Positions 35,655 through 48,157 are shown, numbered from the stretch's first letter. The stretch is 64,000 bases of DNA from Epiperipatus broadwayi (GCA_028023455.1 JAQFVV010000287.1:870001-934000); one strand, 5' to 3'. Numbers and translations are program-made. The notes: generated by a model not told the origin, from the letters alone.

Positions 35655-36420
35655 TGGGAGCTACCTACTACAGAAGAGGATACTCCTGCCATAAAAAAGT
35701 GTGATAATAGCCATGATAAAAAATTTACATTTATCCTTCTGATAAGAAATGTTGTTGTTACTCAACAGGTTGCCTTAGGAAAGTGGCCAATTGTAAGGAA
35801 ACTGGGTTTGAGGGTTCCAAAATGAACTTCATCACTGCACTAAGATTCATCTACAGCTGGTCATGATGATTAACATCCAATGAATGGTGTGAAATCAAGC
35901 TCAAATGTATACAAAATCATCATGAATTGGAACAACTACCTGTATTAATTCTGTACATAGACTTTGTTAACCACAGACAAATCCAAAATCAGAGATCTGG
36001 ACAAAATTGTGGAAAATGGTAAAAGCTTGTTTACTAAGCAGAAGAACAAGGTTGGCAGAATATTTCAGGAGCAATGGTTCTTTGGTGAATATTGCAGGAA
36101 GATAGATAAATACTTTATAGTGAAAATTTCTGCCAGGACAGTGCCCACCCTCATACAAGCCATCAAACAATGTGAAAGGGTCTACAATTTACCCTGATTG
36201 TTGGAAAGCCTACCAAACAGAGAAACTGTGAGCTGCCATATACTATCACTTTAGAATGAACCATAGCTATATAACTTTGTTGACTTGGAAACTGGTGTTC
36301 ACACACAAAGTATTGAAAGACTTTGGGGTTTAGTCAAATGACAAAATTAAAAACAAAGAAGAAATACATAACATCTCGATTCATCATGTGGAGGCGAGCA
36401 CATAAACAAATGACTTTTTC
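35655..36420 (+). pseudogene. Merlin (ISXO2-like) transposase relic
   Basis: Piecing frames together gives LLQKRILLP, then KKC.NSHDKK (zinc-binding N-terminal part), ALRFIYSWS, TTDKSKI (first catalytic D, codon at 35976), GRIFQEQWFFGEYCRKIDKY, PDCWKAY (second D, codon at 36196), then GVHTQSIERLWGLVK (catalytic E, codon at 36315) and a final IxIHHVE and TNDFFLSIL. This is the full domain order of a Merlin/ISXO2 DDE transposase of about 250 residues. At least three frameshifts and several stops make it a pseudogene, although all three catalytic residues survive. I could not find its terminal repeats. Confidence 0.85.
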
Positions 36421-37122
36421 CTTTCCATTTTGGAAGATATTAAACATTTCAAGAAGTCACAGTGACTCCCCTCCCCCCACCAATATATAATCCATCTCTT
36501 GCATCATTGTAAGTTAAAAATAAAGGTGAAGACATGCATAAAAATAACTGGTTGTTTTCTCATCCCTGGTGTTCGCCTTGAGCCAGCCTTCACCCAACAA
36601 AAGAGAAAAATTTCTATATTATAAACACAGAAAAGAGTCCTCACGTTATGTTGGATGGAGGCGGTGATGGTGACAGAAGCCAACACAAATGAGACTTCTT
36701 TCTATGATAAAACACAGAAAGAGTTCCCGACACCTGCTGGTTATGGCTTTTTTTTCTATGCTAAAAGCAAAGAGAAAGAAATGCCTTGATTGGCTGCCAT
36801 AGTAGTTGATTTTGTTCACCATTTTCTCATAATAGTAGAATATCTATTTTCTCTGTAGTTTCATGTGAGAGTGTGTGTATTTGAAGCAGTCGTAGTTTTT
36901 TAAAATTTGATAAGACGTCTATTTTTTTTAATGTGTTGTAACTTACTTTACTGTTATAAGTTTAGTAATAATGTCCTGAAGATTCCATTACGAATGGGTA
37001 ACCCTCAAAAATTGCTTTTAAGGGTGCAGAACGGGAAAAAAATTTAAGGATCATGCGAAATGTACCGTTTTTGCGAGAATTCGTCCGTGACAAGTTAATT
37101 TTGCTATATATATATATGCTCA

Positions 37123-37620
37123 AACAAAAACAACCCAGTGTCTAATTCTTAGGAATTACTTGTCCAAAAAAAAAATTAGTCGGGTATTATTATTATTATT
37201 GTTACATTTATTATTTCAAAATAAGATTAGTTTTTATATCTACTCATTAACAAAAACAACCAAATTCCTGCTTAATTACTGTCTTAAAAAAAAAAGAAAG
37301 CAAATTCAACTAGGTTTGTTTTTTTTCAATGGAGTATTTGAATTACTATATTTTTATATATATACAAGATTTACCAAAAAAAAAAAAAAAGAAACCCACT
37401 TTCTGATTAATTACTGTCAAAAGAAATGCAAATTAGTCTGCTATCATTTTTAAATTTAGTATTTCAATAACGGTATCCTTTTTATATAGACAGAGTTAAC
37501 AAAAACAATCCACTTTCTAATTTATTACTGTTTCCAAAAAAAAAGAAAACGGAAATTAATTGGGTATCATTTTTCAATTGAGTCTTTCAATGACGGTCCT
37601 TACTAATAGTAGTCGGGTAT
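37123..37620. repeat. About 125-bp tandem repeat, four diverged units
   Basis: Units start with ACAAAAACAACC-like text at about 37123, 37250, 37372 and 37498. Each continues into TTCTAATTTATTACTGT, a poly(A) run and AATT(A/G)GTCGGGTAT. Poly(A) runs within each unit suggest tandem amplification of a fragment. Confidence 0.7.
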
Positions 37621-37669
37621 CAATTCTAAATTGTAGTATATAAATGACGTTACTTTTGATAGATTTAGA

Positions 37670-38035
37670 ATTACGTATTGCTTTTTTAATAAAAATAATT
37701 GATTTTTACTCTTGACCAAAAATACCGTAACTTTAAAAAAAGACACACGTAAAGCCCCCAAAAAGAAAATGAGAAAAAGCCCCGTAACTTTAAAGACAGA
37801 CACAAATTCAAAAACAAGATAAGATTAATAAACATTTACTTATTACGTCTTGCTTTTGAATAAAAGTATTGATTTACTCTTGCAAAAAAAAAAAAAAGAG
37901 ACCATAACTTTAAAAAGACACACATAAAGTCCAAAAAAAAAAAAAGTTAGAAAAACACCATAACTTTAAAAAGACACACACACACAAACTCAAAAACAAG
38001 ATAAGATTAATAAACATTTACAAAAATGACAAAAC
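37670..38035. repeat. About 172-bp tandem repeat, two units with internal sub-repeats
   Basis: ACGTATTGCTTTTTTAATAAAA at 37673, in short ACGTATTGCTTTT, is matched by ACGTCTTGCTTTTGAATAAA at 37845. Each unit contains two copies of (C/A)CCGTAACTTTAAA-like text followed by AGACACAC, and ends in AACAAGATAAGATTAATAAA. Confidence 0.72.
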
Positions 38036-38207
38036 TAACATCATATAATAGTATTAGTTAGTAGAATATTTTATTACAAATCTAAGAAATCAGACCTTTT
38101 TAGATCAAATCGATCATTTAGGTCCAGCCCCAGAATCGTTATATGTATATGTTTTTGATTAGCATCAACGCCATCCTGTGGTGAACACCAGGGACGAGAA
38201 AACAACC

Positions 38208-41200
38208 AAATAAATAAATATATATTACTGAAAAATTAAGAAATCTGTGATTCAATGATAGTACATCTGCTGGTCATGTTTAGAATCTAGGTTCAAATAT
38301 GGTATGAGTAAACTTGGAAATTTTAAAAATACATTTAGGATTTTTTACAATCTAGATAACCATTCAACATTGGTCAGTTACTGAGTATCTAGATATTCTT
38401 AACTGCTGGATGAAACATGAATGGAGACATTTTAAATCTTCATTATCTATAATTGCCAAGACTATTGAGTTTTTTTCTTGTCCTATTTATATATACTATT
38501 GACATAGTGAAACCATTAATAATTTTTGATGTATATAAGTAATTACATATGATTAATAAAATAACAAACCCAAAACTGTTATTGAAAACAGTAATTTGAA
38601 GGTTGGATAACTACAAGAAATGAGAACGCCATATGTCAGTTTGGTATACTATATTGTTCAAATGATTTTAGAGAATTGGAAATAGAAATTGATAAGATTT
38701 AACAATTTTTGCATTATCTGAAAATAATTTTGCATTTAAATGTTATGTGTGCACAACATTATAACAAATTACATTTAAGAGAGCTTATGGTGACTTTTTT
38801 TTTTTTTTTTAGCAAATTGAGTATTAGAGAGCATCCAAAGAAGAAATATTGATTTTTCGATGGAAATTCTGTTTGGCTCATTATAAAAAAAATGATGCTT
38901 GATGCTATAGAAATACATGTAGTTAGAAATAGAATAAATATGTATGCAAACTTTTAAAGTTTTTATCAAAACAACAATAATTTCTTCTCTGATTTACACC
39001 AAAATTTAAGTCTAAAGGTGCTGTTATTTGTTAAAGCTAAGAATTAATAACATATTCATAGAGTTAAAGATGCATAGCTCAAAATTCAACTTATACCATT
39101 TTTGGTGGAAAAACATCAAAACCATCTGAGCAACTAATTCATTATACCATGTGCAGTTTAGTGCAGTGAAGAATGACAAACTCAGAAGTGAATGATCCAG
39201 ATTCAATTATTAGTTGAATAATGAAATAAAAATAAAAAAAATAAAATCCAGCTTGATTTATTAGAATTGAACTTGTAAATGATAAAACTTACCACTAGGG
39301 TGTGTGGATATCACATTCTTTCAAATAGCTTATCATAGGATTATTTCTTATTAGAATACATTGAAGTGAATGATTTTCCATGATGATGATTTTTTTTAAA
39401 AACCTCAACAAACAATTATAAGGCATTACTGTATTTATCAACAATACATTTTTTTTTACTATCAGAACTCTAAGCTAATGATAGGGAGTATCAAATATGA
39501 AACTTAGGTCAATTTTAATAATTTTATTTAAAAAAATGCTTGAATGTAAGAGAAATTAAATTGTTGATATTCAATAATCTGAACATTATTTCTAAAACTA
39601 TTAAACAATTTAATATTTTAAAATACAGATTCTCAACCTTAATAAATTGTTTAGTAAAGATAGGAGAGAAATCATCTAGAACTAATTGTAAACAAAAATC
39701 AGTGTAAGAAAAAAGACAAATAATTATAGGCAAAAACCAAAGCTAAGCAAAATAACCACATAGATCAAGCAGATTGGAATCTTTTGGTATCCACCAAAAT
39801 AATCCATGGAGAGATCACAAGCAAAATATTTATGGCCAGTCAATTCCAAACAGTATTTTTTTGAGATGATTTCTGTAAAATATTTATAAAATATTTCTCC
39901 TTTCCTTCGATATCTTTCTGCAGCAATATTTAATCCTCTTTAATGCACTCAATACTATGCAATTTCATTAAATTTTCCATTTATAGCTGCCAGTTTTGAC
40001 TGCATAACAGTTTTCCTCAGAACTGACCAATATTATCTATCAGCAGTAATATTCATAAACAAATATGGCTGCTTCAGTTCCAAGAAAGACAATTAAAGTA
40101 AATAAATATATACATTTAGACATGGTTTAAATTGTCTATACATATACGTACTTTAAAGACGTGAGGCCTTAAAAAGAATTAAATTTTAAATTAAATATAA
40201 TTAAAATTAAATAGTTAGATACAACTAAAATAATATAAAATTCACATTTGAATTAAATAAATTTAATATTTTTTGTATATAATTGATATAATGTGAATGA
40301 AAATATGTATAGACAATTTACATTGTACATATATAACAGTATAGCACAACATTGATACATATATATTGTATATTAGAAGCCCTATGAAGAATATTGTTCA
40401 GATAAAACTGTCAATTGAATTTGAGATATTTTAAAGATACTGCAATGTATTAATTACATAAAGAAGTTAAACATTATTGCTATTTATAGTTCCACAAAAT
40501 TATCATAATAAACTTAAAATTGACAATAGATAACATGAAACAAATTATATGAGTACACAAATTATCATTTTCAATTTCTCCAACCATTAGAAGGATATTT
40601 TTCCAGAAAATGTGAAACACACTTGAAATTGCCATGATTTGAGCATGCACATTATGTTTTTCATGGCTCAATTATTACTTTGCATGGATGTTTCACAACT
40701 GCAATCATTTGAACATTTAATGAGATTAAATTAATCAGTGGTGCAAGCATACTTACCAGATAAAATTATCAGTTTTTTACAATAAAAATGTACCAGATTA
40801 GACTAAGTAATTAAAGATTATCTTAGGAATATTTTCTACAATCTCCATATTATTGAGTTTTTGAACAAATGAAAAAATTAATTTTCTTCATTGAAAACTC
40901 TCAGAAAATTAGAGAATCTCATTGTTCAAATGCTATATATTTTTCTCCCACATACAGTTTAAGCAGTTTTGCAATAATTAGTGGCTTCCTGCTTATAACA
41001 AAATAGGCAGAACTGTACTAAGATAGAAAACATGTAAATTTAGTTTGTTCATTAATTGGGCCACAATATTGATGATATACTTTGATGCAAAATTATTTCA
41101 ACCATTTTAAATTTATTTTAACAGTGATAGTACAATTGGCCCACTTATTATATTTGGGACCAACTTATTCATATTAGTTTGAAGACTATGGGGAGGGGGG

Positions 41201-41854
41201 CAAATGTTTGACTCTCTTGAAGTGCTCACTTCATCTCTATATGGATTTATTCTTGTCATTTTGTCTACCCTTAATATATTTCATACAAGTACATAATCAC
41301 AAACACCTATGTTCTAATAATACAAATGGTTGACATTACAAATCGTATTATTATAAATATATATGTTAAGCTCTCTATTCAAAGAATTCAAATAACTAGA
41401 CAAAGGAACTAAAACTCACTGTTTACACCTGAATATCAGTCGTAGTGATTTGCCATGGTTGCAGGTTTTTTAAGTGAAATTATTCAAGTAACTTAATTTT
41501 AGAGTTCACTCGTAATACATTTAATGTAAATATAATATCTTGATCTTCAATCACAATGGCCCTTTCTTTTACATTTGGTTCTGACTTATCTTTCTTTACA
41601 AACTATGGAGAGACTCAATACTGTATATCAATATCATTTATACTTTTATATTCTAAAGAAAATATTATTTATCTTTGTAGTATGAAACAATGTAAATTAT
41701 TTAATGTTTTAATTTAAATATTGCAAATATTTTTGCGGACAGGATATAAATCTCATAAAAGCTAGTTTTGTTTAAAATGCAAAACCTCTATTATAAATTG
41801 TATTATTCAACATTAAAAATCCACATGTAACCAGGACATATAAATATCATCATT
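38208..41854. other. AT-rich spacer
   Basis: About 3.6 kb with no recognised gene. At 38235-38300 and near 39205 are phrases like TTTAGAATCTAGGTTCAAAT that look like B boxes of very old tRNA-derived repeats, too weak to call. The short open frames (for example 38775-38969 and 39524-39733) are low-complexity. Confidence 0.4.
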
Positions 41855-42262
41855 TTCAACTATTATCAATCCACTGCAAGATAAAAGTTAGTCTCTCCAA
41901 GTTCAATCCATCTTCTTCATTTTCTAGTCTCTCTTCTCTACATCACTCCAGCACACTTCCTTATTTAATCCATCCATCTCACATGTGATATATTTTTAGG
42001 TCTTTTACAATTTCTTGAAATCCCATTGTAAGATTTTAACTGTCCATATATTATCACCTCTTCTAGCAATATGTTCAGCCCAGTTTCACTTCAGTCTTTT
42101 AATTTTTTCAATGATGTCAGTTATATATTTCATTTTCAATCTCTTTTTGTTACTTCTAACATGCATTTTCTATTCTTTATTGAGTGTTCTAAAATCCCTG
42201 TATTACTCATCCGGTAAGTGTTCAAATCTCAGATCCATAAGTAAGAACTGGTAAAACCCATT
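41855..42262 (-). pseudogene. LINE reverse-transcriptase C-terminal region, relic 3
   Basis: On the minus strand, through several stops, it reads LPVLTYGSEI, then a KLG...HI-like stretch (AEHIARRGD in the family), then VRWMDEI-like sequence and LERLTFILQWIDN, ending with a GATGATGATA-type tail at 41855-41870. It is the longest copy of the C-terminal part in the window, about 400 bp, and serves as the local reference for the copies at 9034, 27965, 44286 and 60113. Confidence 0.72.
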
Positions 42263-43229
42263 TGTTAAAAACTTTCTTTTCAAAAACATAAAAAGAAAGA
42301 TTTATATATATAAGAACATATATATACTGTATTGATTAATAAATTTAAAACACTGGATATAAATTATGTCAAAAATTATCAATTGTTTTGTATCTCTTAA
42401 TTCTGAATAATTTAATCAATTATTTCATATCTTTTAACATTAAAACATTTGTTAATTTTTATAGCCATCTTCGATTATAGAATTTATGCAATATATGTAT
42501 ACTGCTTGTATCTGTTTAAACTAAATCAATAATGTTAACAAAACAATAAGAATATAAACTTTACAAAATCAAGCTAATAGTATGAAAAAATATGTTAGAC
42601 AATGGTATTTGCTTTCGATAACTATTGAATTACAGAGTTGACTAGTATTAAAATAAATTAACCTTACAACAGGTATTTCCTGTTAAATGCTATAACAAAT
42701 TATAAATCTAGAAACTTTCATTTCAATACATTCTTAAATATCAATTCCATAATAATATGGTCTACTCTTTGTGTTTTTTTTTTTAATTTTCCCCACACTT
42801 TCATATGTATCTTTGTTTTTAATAATTATGCCATCTTTTCTTATTGCTGACATAACTTTTATTTCAATACTAAAATATATATCACTCATGTCATCATTAA
42901 CTTTTTCTCTACTGTTTTTAGGCAAATTCTATGCATTCAGCCATCTTTAATTAGTATTCTTTATTTCTTAGTTCCTTTGCTGCTTTTTTTACTCCTGTTG
43001 CTGTTCTTAATACAAGAATTCTATTTTAGATCACATTCAGCTTCTAAATCTTTAATACTTTTAATGTTTATAAGTTCTATTCATTTGAAAAAAAAACCCC
43101 GGCCCTGGCAACATTACATTTATCTTTGTTTATAAACAAACCACCCCCTCAGGCGGTTTCAACACGCAATTATAAAACTACCTTGAATTGTTTATCTTAA
43201 TATTAAGGATATCTCAGATTGATGTCATT
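42263..43229. other. AT-rich spacer
   Basis: No gene is supported. At 43140-43172, CCTCAGGCGGTTTCAACACG resembles CCTGAGGCGGTTTAAGCACG at 50425, a possible shared short repeat. Confidence 0.4.
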
Positions 43230-43823
43230 TAGGGTAACTAAACATCCTGATTTTTTGGGATTTGTCCCTGTTTTTGATTAATGTCCCAGTGCCCCCAAAA
43301 TGTTTTTTTGGGACTATTGTAGATCCTGATTTTCAAATACTCTTAATTATTATTTGTCTTACATAAAGAATTCATTGCAAAAATGATAGTTTCTTGGCCT
43401 TCTCTGTCCATTTCAGTATCTACAGTAATATTATAAAAACTTAGACAAATTCCAACACTAAAACAACAATCGCTATTACATTATATGGCCACATACTCAA
43501 ACTAGATGCGTTCTTGCATCCAATCTTATCTTGGAGCATGCGCAGTTGGATTTTTAAAGGCTAAAATTTGAACTGCACTTGCACCTGCTTTGATTGACAA
43601 TGTAGTTTTACTAGTTCTATGTTGATATTAATTTTCTATAGTGATAAAATTATTAGGAATATTAATAATCCTAAACACTAGATAATATGCCAAAGAGGAA
43701 GTGTATTTACAATGATGAATATACATAGAAATGGAGTTTTATAAATAAAAAAAAGGATGCAATGCCATAAAAGTGATTGGTCATTATGTCCCGATTTTTG
43801 ATCGAACCAATCTGGTCACTCTA
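43230..43823 (+). mobile_element. hAT-type non-autonomous DNA transposon, 594 bp
   Basis: The left end TAGGGTAACTAAACATCC, then TGATTTTTTGGGA, and the inverted right end TAGAGTGACCAGATTGG, then ATCAAAAATCGGGACA, form imperfect terminal inverted repeats. The flanks ATGTCATT (43222-43229) and ATGTCATA (43824-43831) are an 8-bp target duplication with one mismatch, as expected for hAT elements. Near 43688 a short reading MPKRKCIYNDEY resembles the start of proteins encoded by related elements, followed at once by stops. It is an internally deleted derivative. Confidence 0.78.
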
Positions 43824-44272
43824 ATGTCATATCGTTATAGCTTTTTTAAAAGAGCATCATACTTTTTCACTATGTCTATGCTATTTACAGTAAGCTTTAG
43901 AAAGTAATGTTAGAAGCAAGGTTTCATAGCCTAATAAATCTCTATACCCTACAGTCCTATCCAATGCTCTTCACTAATGAAAACTATAAACTTAAAATTA
44001 ATCTGGGGATATTGAAAAGGACAGCATAAGATAGGGATTTTACCGAGCACTATCATTTGCCGCCTACTTAAGCTAATGAAATGGTGAAAAAAAGTGCTGC
44101 TAAAATAATATATAAAATTTCTACTGACATTTTTTTTGCTAGAAACATCATCTTAAATTCAATATTCAAACATCTAAAGGGTTACCAGTTCAATTTTTGA
44201 ACCAGACTCACTAATAAGGAAGCTGAAAAAAAAGATGAAGAGAACTATCCAAAATGTGTTTTATACTAAAAT

Positions 44273-44545
44273 ATAAATGAAGTTTCAATTGTCCATCTAT
44301 TATTATCTCTTCTAGCAATATGTCCAGACCAACTCCACTTCAGTATTTCAATAAACTGGATTCCAAGAGATTGTAAAAGACCCCGAAAGAGACCACATGT
44401 GAGATGGATGGATGAAATAAGAAAGTGTGCAGGGGTGATGTGGAGAAGAGAAGCTAAAGATCAGAAAAGATGGATTGAACTTGGAGAGACCTTCATTCTG
44501 CAGTGTATTGATAATGGTTGATGATGATGATGATAAATAAAGTTT
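44273..44545 (+). mobile_element. LINE insertion with 5' inversion and target-site duplication
   Basis: Bases 44352-44532 are a plus-strand LINE C-terminal tail (KRPRKRPHVRWMDEIRKCAG, then TFILQCIDNG and (GAT)n). Immediately upstream, 44286-44345 is the preceding part of the same LINE in the opposite orientation (TGTCCATCTATTATTATCTC, then TTCTAGCAATATGTCC). This matches 42040-42095, where the two parts run contiguously. The flanks ATAAATGAAGTTT (44273-44285) and ATAAATAAAGTTT (44533-44545) form a 13-bp target duplication. This is the classic product of twin priming. Confidence 0.88.
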
Positions 44546-44550
44546 ACATT

Positions 44551-44948
44551 TGTATTTATATGTTGGACTATTTCCATCATCTAATATGACTATTGAATAT
44601 CTTTAGAAAAATTTAACTTTATTTAAATATTATTCTCCCCTCTTCTTCAGGCATTGCTGGTCTGACCAGTGATAGTACTAGCATGGGAGGCGTTACCTTA
44701 AAATTCAATACTCAGAATCTAAGAATCCAGGTTCAGATCCCATGCTAGTACTGTCACTGGTCAAGCCGGCAACACCTGGAGAAGAGAGGAGAATAATACC
44801 TCTTGAAATATTATGCATATACTAATGTTTGATGTGCTATTACTAACAGTTGAATGTATTTACAATATTTAAATAAATAAAGTTAAATTTTTCTAAAGAC
44901 ATTCAATACCTATATTAGATGATGGAAATAGCCCAACATATAAATACA
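44551..44948. repeat. Foldback element with arms up to 145 bp
   Basis: The left arm 44551-44689 (GTATTTATATGTTGGACTAT ... ATTCTCCCCTCTTCTTCAGG ... AGTACTAGCATGGGA) mirrors the right arm 44737-44948. The right arm carries an extra 73 bp (about 44794-44866). The loop at 44690-44736 contains AATCCAGGTTCAGATCC, similar to a B box. It starts only 6 bp after the target duplication of the inverted LINE. It could be a foldback transposon or an inverted SINE pair. Confidence 0.75.
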
Positions 44949-46496
44949 ACTAAAACATCATCATTACAAACCTTCAGCAAAAGTTTAAATTTCTTTAAAA
45001 GCATTTAACCATTAAATTAAATTATGAAAATAGTCAATCACATTAATGAAATGATAGATTTGAAAGGAAAAAAGGGGAACAGATAAAGCAAAATTTATCT
45101 AATTAAAACAAAAAACAAACTATGAGATGGTAAAATAAAACATAAAATAAATAAACAAAATAGATATTTTACTGCAAGTATTCTCTGATCACCAAAAGAT
45201 AAATTCTTACAATTTTCCTCATCACTTTCAATGTGTCTACCTTATTAATGATTTTTAAAATTTTTAAACTACTTTTTTCTTTTATAAACTTCTATTCCTT
45301 CTTTTCCCCTCTTTTTCTCTTATAGACTTTTCCAAAGTGTTATAAATTCTCTGTTACTTATAAAAACAAGTCAAATACAATTCTCTACTTATTTAATTTT
45401 ATAAATAGTATTTCTTTACTAATTTTTTTCATTATTTGTTACAATATTACTTAACAAAATTATCTTTTGAACTTTCTTTGCTAAAAGGCATATATAACCA
45501 TTTACACATGCACATATTACTACATTTTTAAACAAATCTATATTATCTTATTGGTCGGTAATATAACTTCTCACACTAAAAACCTGAAGGGTATCTATCG
45601 TTCAACTGCTTAGAATATTGATTTGTCCTCCCATAATCTGGATTACATTAACAAGAATAGATTTATGGAATTTTTTTTTTTTTTATAATTGGTCAGTCCA
45701 TAATTAATAGATCTAGACATTCAATGTCAGTCAATAAATGAACATTCTTAATGTAAAATAAAGTGAAAATAGGTCAGTCATGCATGTTGGTATTTGATAT
45801 CAGAGTGGAATAACTACGCAAGGGGAGAGAATACAATGACTAAGTAAAACACACGTTTCCACTCCCTTAATTTATTTAAGCATAACAAATTTGAATAAAT
45901 GAGAACTTAATACTTGAATCATAAAATCACAATTATAATACAAAGCAATCTTTAGTAGTAATAATAGAAAAGATCTTACTTTTATATATGCTACACCACT
46001 CCTTTTTTTAAAGACTATAATAGCCTTTTTCTTTCTTTCTATTATCTTGATAGTTTAACCAGTTTCCAAGAATCCAAAAGAATTTATTTATGACTTTAAA
46101 CAAAATAAAAATGTATATATCAGCATAAAAGGAATTTAATCTAAGGTTGGGCTGCAATTATTAAAATGTTTGGGTTAGTCATAACACATTTATGAATGCT
46201 TAATCACTACTTCATCTTTTTAAAAGATTGTTGGCCATAATATTTTTTTCTTTGCACTATCTTGATCACTTAACAAGTTTACAAGAATACAAAAGGATCA
46301 ATTTCTGTTTGACCCTGGATGAAATTATGGAGCTATGGATTAGTACAGAAACAAATTATCTAAGATTGGTCTATATTTATTAAAATGAGTTTGTCGACCT
46401 CTTTTATTCTGCTCCCTCCATTTTTGATATCATTTTCATCCAAAGATGAACAATGGGCATTGCACCTGTAATATCATGACACTCCATCAATGATAA
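44949..46496. other. AT-rich spacer
   Basis: No gene is supported. Near 46010-46090 and 46215-46300 a diverged repeat of about 205 bp appears: TTTTTAAAGACTATAATAGCC...CTATTATCTTGATAGTTTAACCAG versus TTTTTAAAAGATTGTTGGCC...CTATCTTGATCACTTAACAAG. Confidence 0.45.
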
Positions 46497-46966
46497 AGAA
46501 CCTATCAAATTGCAGTCATAACGCTTAGCTTTATTACCAATGCTCCCAGCGATCCGTCCTCAATAGACTCAATTATGTATCCCAAGGAGGAGTACATCAT
46601 ATACAACTCATACTGCCTTGACTACCTATTTACTGAAAAAGCAAATAATCTTTCTTGCCAATATCCAATAGGCATTGAGTTAAAGAATAAAGGAACTAAC
46701 CCTTTCCTCCATTCTTATAAATAACAATATGATTTCTGAAAAAGATATGTTACCTCATAGCTTCTTCCATTTTAAATCCCAATTTGCAGAAATTTCCATC
46801 TCTTAATCTACCTTCAAGCTTTGTTGTTATCACCAAAGAAGGTATTGAGATTACAAGATATGAAATAATCTCAAAGTTAGGCTCTATCCCAGATATTACT
46901 TATCCATGGATATATGCCATTCCAAAAATTTTATTAGAACATCAAGCCATTATATTATTCCAGTAA
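46497..46966 (+). pseudogene. Fragmentary coding-like tract of unknown family
   Basis: An uninterrupted frame of 75 codons at 46497-46724 reads SFITNAPSDPSSIDSIMYPK, then EEYIIYNSYCLDYLFTEK. After a frame change, 46784-46966 reads PSSFVVITKEGIEITRYEI, then PDITYPWIYAIPKILLEHQ. Composition is richer in C than the surroundings and residue use looks protein-like, but I recognise no family. It may be part of an old element that the inverted-repeat structure at 47871 interrupted. Confidence 0.3.
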
Positions 46967-47870
46967 TATATAACTTAAGCCATCCTGCAAAACATATATA
47001 TATCAAAAACCAGATTTATTTAGTCTAGTTTCTTTTTTGGAAAAAAAGGCATATTTCTTTCATCATTTTGAAACCTTAAATCTATATCTTTGTCATTATT
47101 TATTATCAAAGTATTAAATCCATCATTAAAGATAAGACACAGTCTGTGACTCTCCCCCCTATCTCTGATTCTTCCCTCTATATTCAAACATCAGTTTGCC
47201 AAAAGGGGAAGCTAGACATCTAAAATGATAACAATATTTAAGACAATAATTGATGTCATGAGCAAACTAAGAAGGTAGCTCCTACTATCATTCAATTAGA
47301 CATTGTGGCTGATTTTGATTGTGTGCCAATAAATAAATAAACTCCCTCAGTTTTTTATTCTTCACAGCATACATTAAATCATTTTCACTTGAAATAAAAA
47401 CAAATTGCCTAGTATATCATTCAGCTATATTTCTTATATAAATATCTTGATAATTTTCCTTCCAAAAAACTTCTTCCGAAACTGTTTTCCATACTAGAAC
47501 ATTGCTCTCAACCTTTTTCATCAATGCAGTATATTCTTATTAGCAAACAAGTATAGTCTATTTAGAATGCACCTCCCTCATAAATTGTTAGACTTTCAAA
47601 TTCATCTTTTCCTTAATTCATTAAGACCAACAGTATAAAATACTATTCTGGCTTTAATTGAAAAGGTCATAAACTCTCTATCAAAAACTTACCTGTCATG
47701 ACACAATGAAACTTCTCTTATCAACATATTAATATTCTCAAAATTCAATTACTATGCTCCAATCATCAACTTCACCACTTCTTTTATAAAAAAACAAAAC
47801 TCTCTATGTATTAGATTTGGGGAGAAAAACAATTGCCATAAGTATGAAAAAAATGCAGAAACAATGAACC
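46967..47870. other. Left flank of the large inverted-repeat structure
   Basis: Moderately C-rich on the plus strand, with scattered short open segments. The last one (about 47795-47870) reads NSLCIRFGEKNNCHKYEK and runs into the left arm. No family is recognised. Confidence 0.35.
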
Positions 47871-48157
47871 AAAAACTTTTTATTGTGTATTTATGCATAC
47901 ACATTTTACATTTCGACTATCATAAAGTCTTCTGCAGAGCTATGATAAAATGAACAAAATAAAATACATAACTATATAGATAATACCAAAAAAAGTGTAA
48001 ACAATAAAAATAATAAAAAAACATAAAATATAATAAAAATATAATAAAACTGAAATATAAATATTAGCCACCCAAATAAAATAATCCAGATAATATAAAA
48101 CAAAATACACAATATAAAATAAATATGAATTATACATATATATTCTTGACTCTATAT
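47871..48157 (-). repeat. Left arm, outer piece
   Basis: Inverse of 56040-56329. Shared landmarks: the AAAAACTTTTTATTG end, CTTCTGCAGAGCTAT versus ATAGCTCTGAAGAAG, the (ATAAAA)-rich middle, AAATAAAATAATCCAG and GAATTATACAT. Near the end is a hairpin, seen on the minus strand as AGAAGACTTTATGATAGTCG, that recurs in decayed form at 56260. Confidence 0.8.

Larger units (their letters stand above)
36550..38207. mobile_element. Merlin-ended element filled with minisatellites
   Basis: The left end GGTTGTTTTCTCATCCCTGG, then TGTTCGCC, mirrors the right end GGTGAACACCAGGGACGAG, then AAAACAACC. The right subterminal part (inverted: GGATGGCGTTGATGCTAATC, then CATATAACG...CTGGGGCTGG) resembles the right end of the Merlin at 12195 (GATGGCATTGATGCTATGC, then ATATAACA...CTGGGCCG). 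This suggests the same superfamily. The interior has no transposase and contains two tandem-repeat blocks. Target duplication is unclear. Confidence 0.5.
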
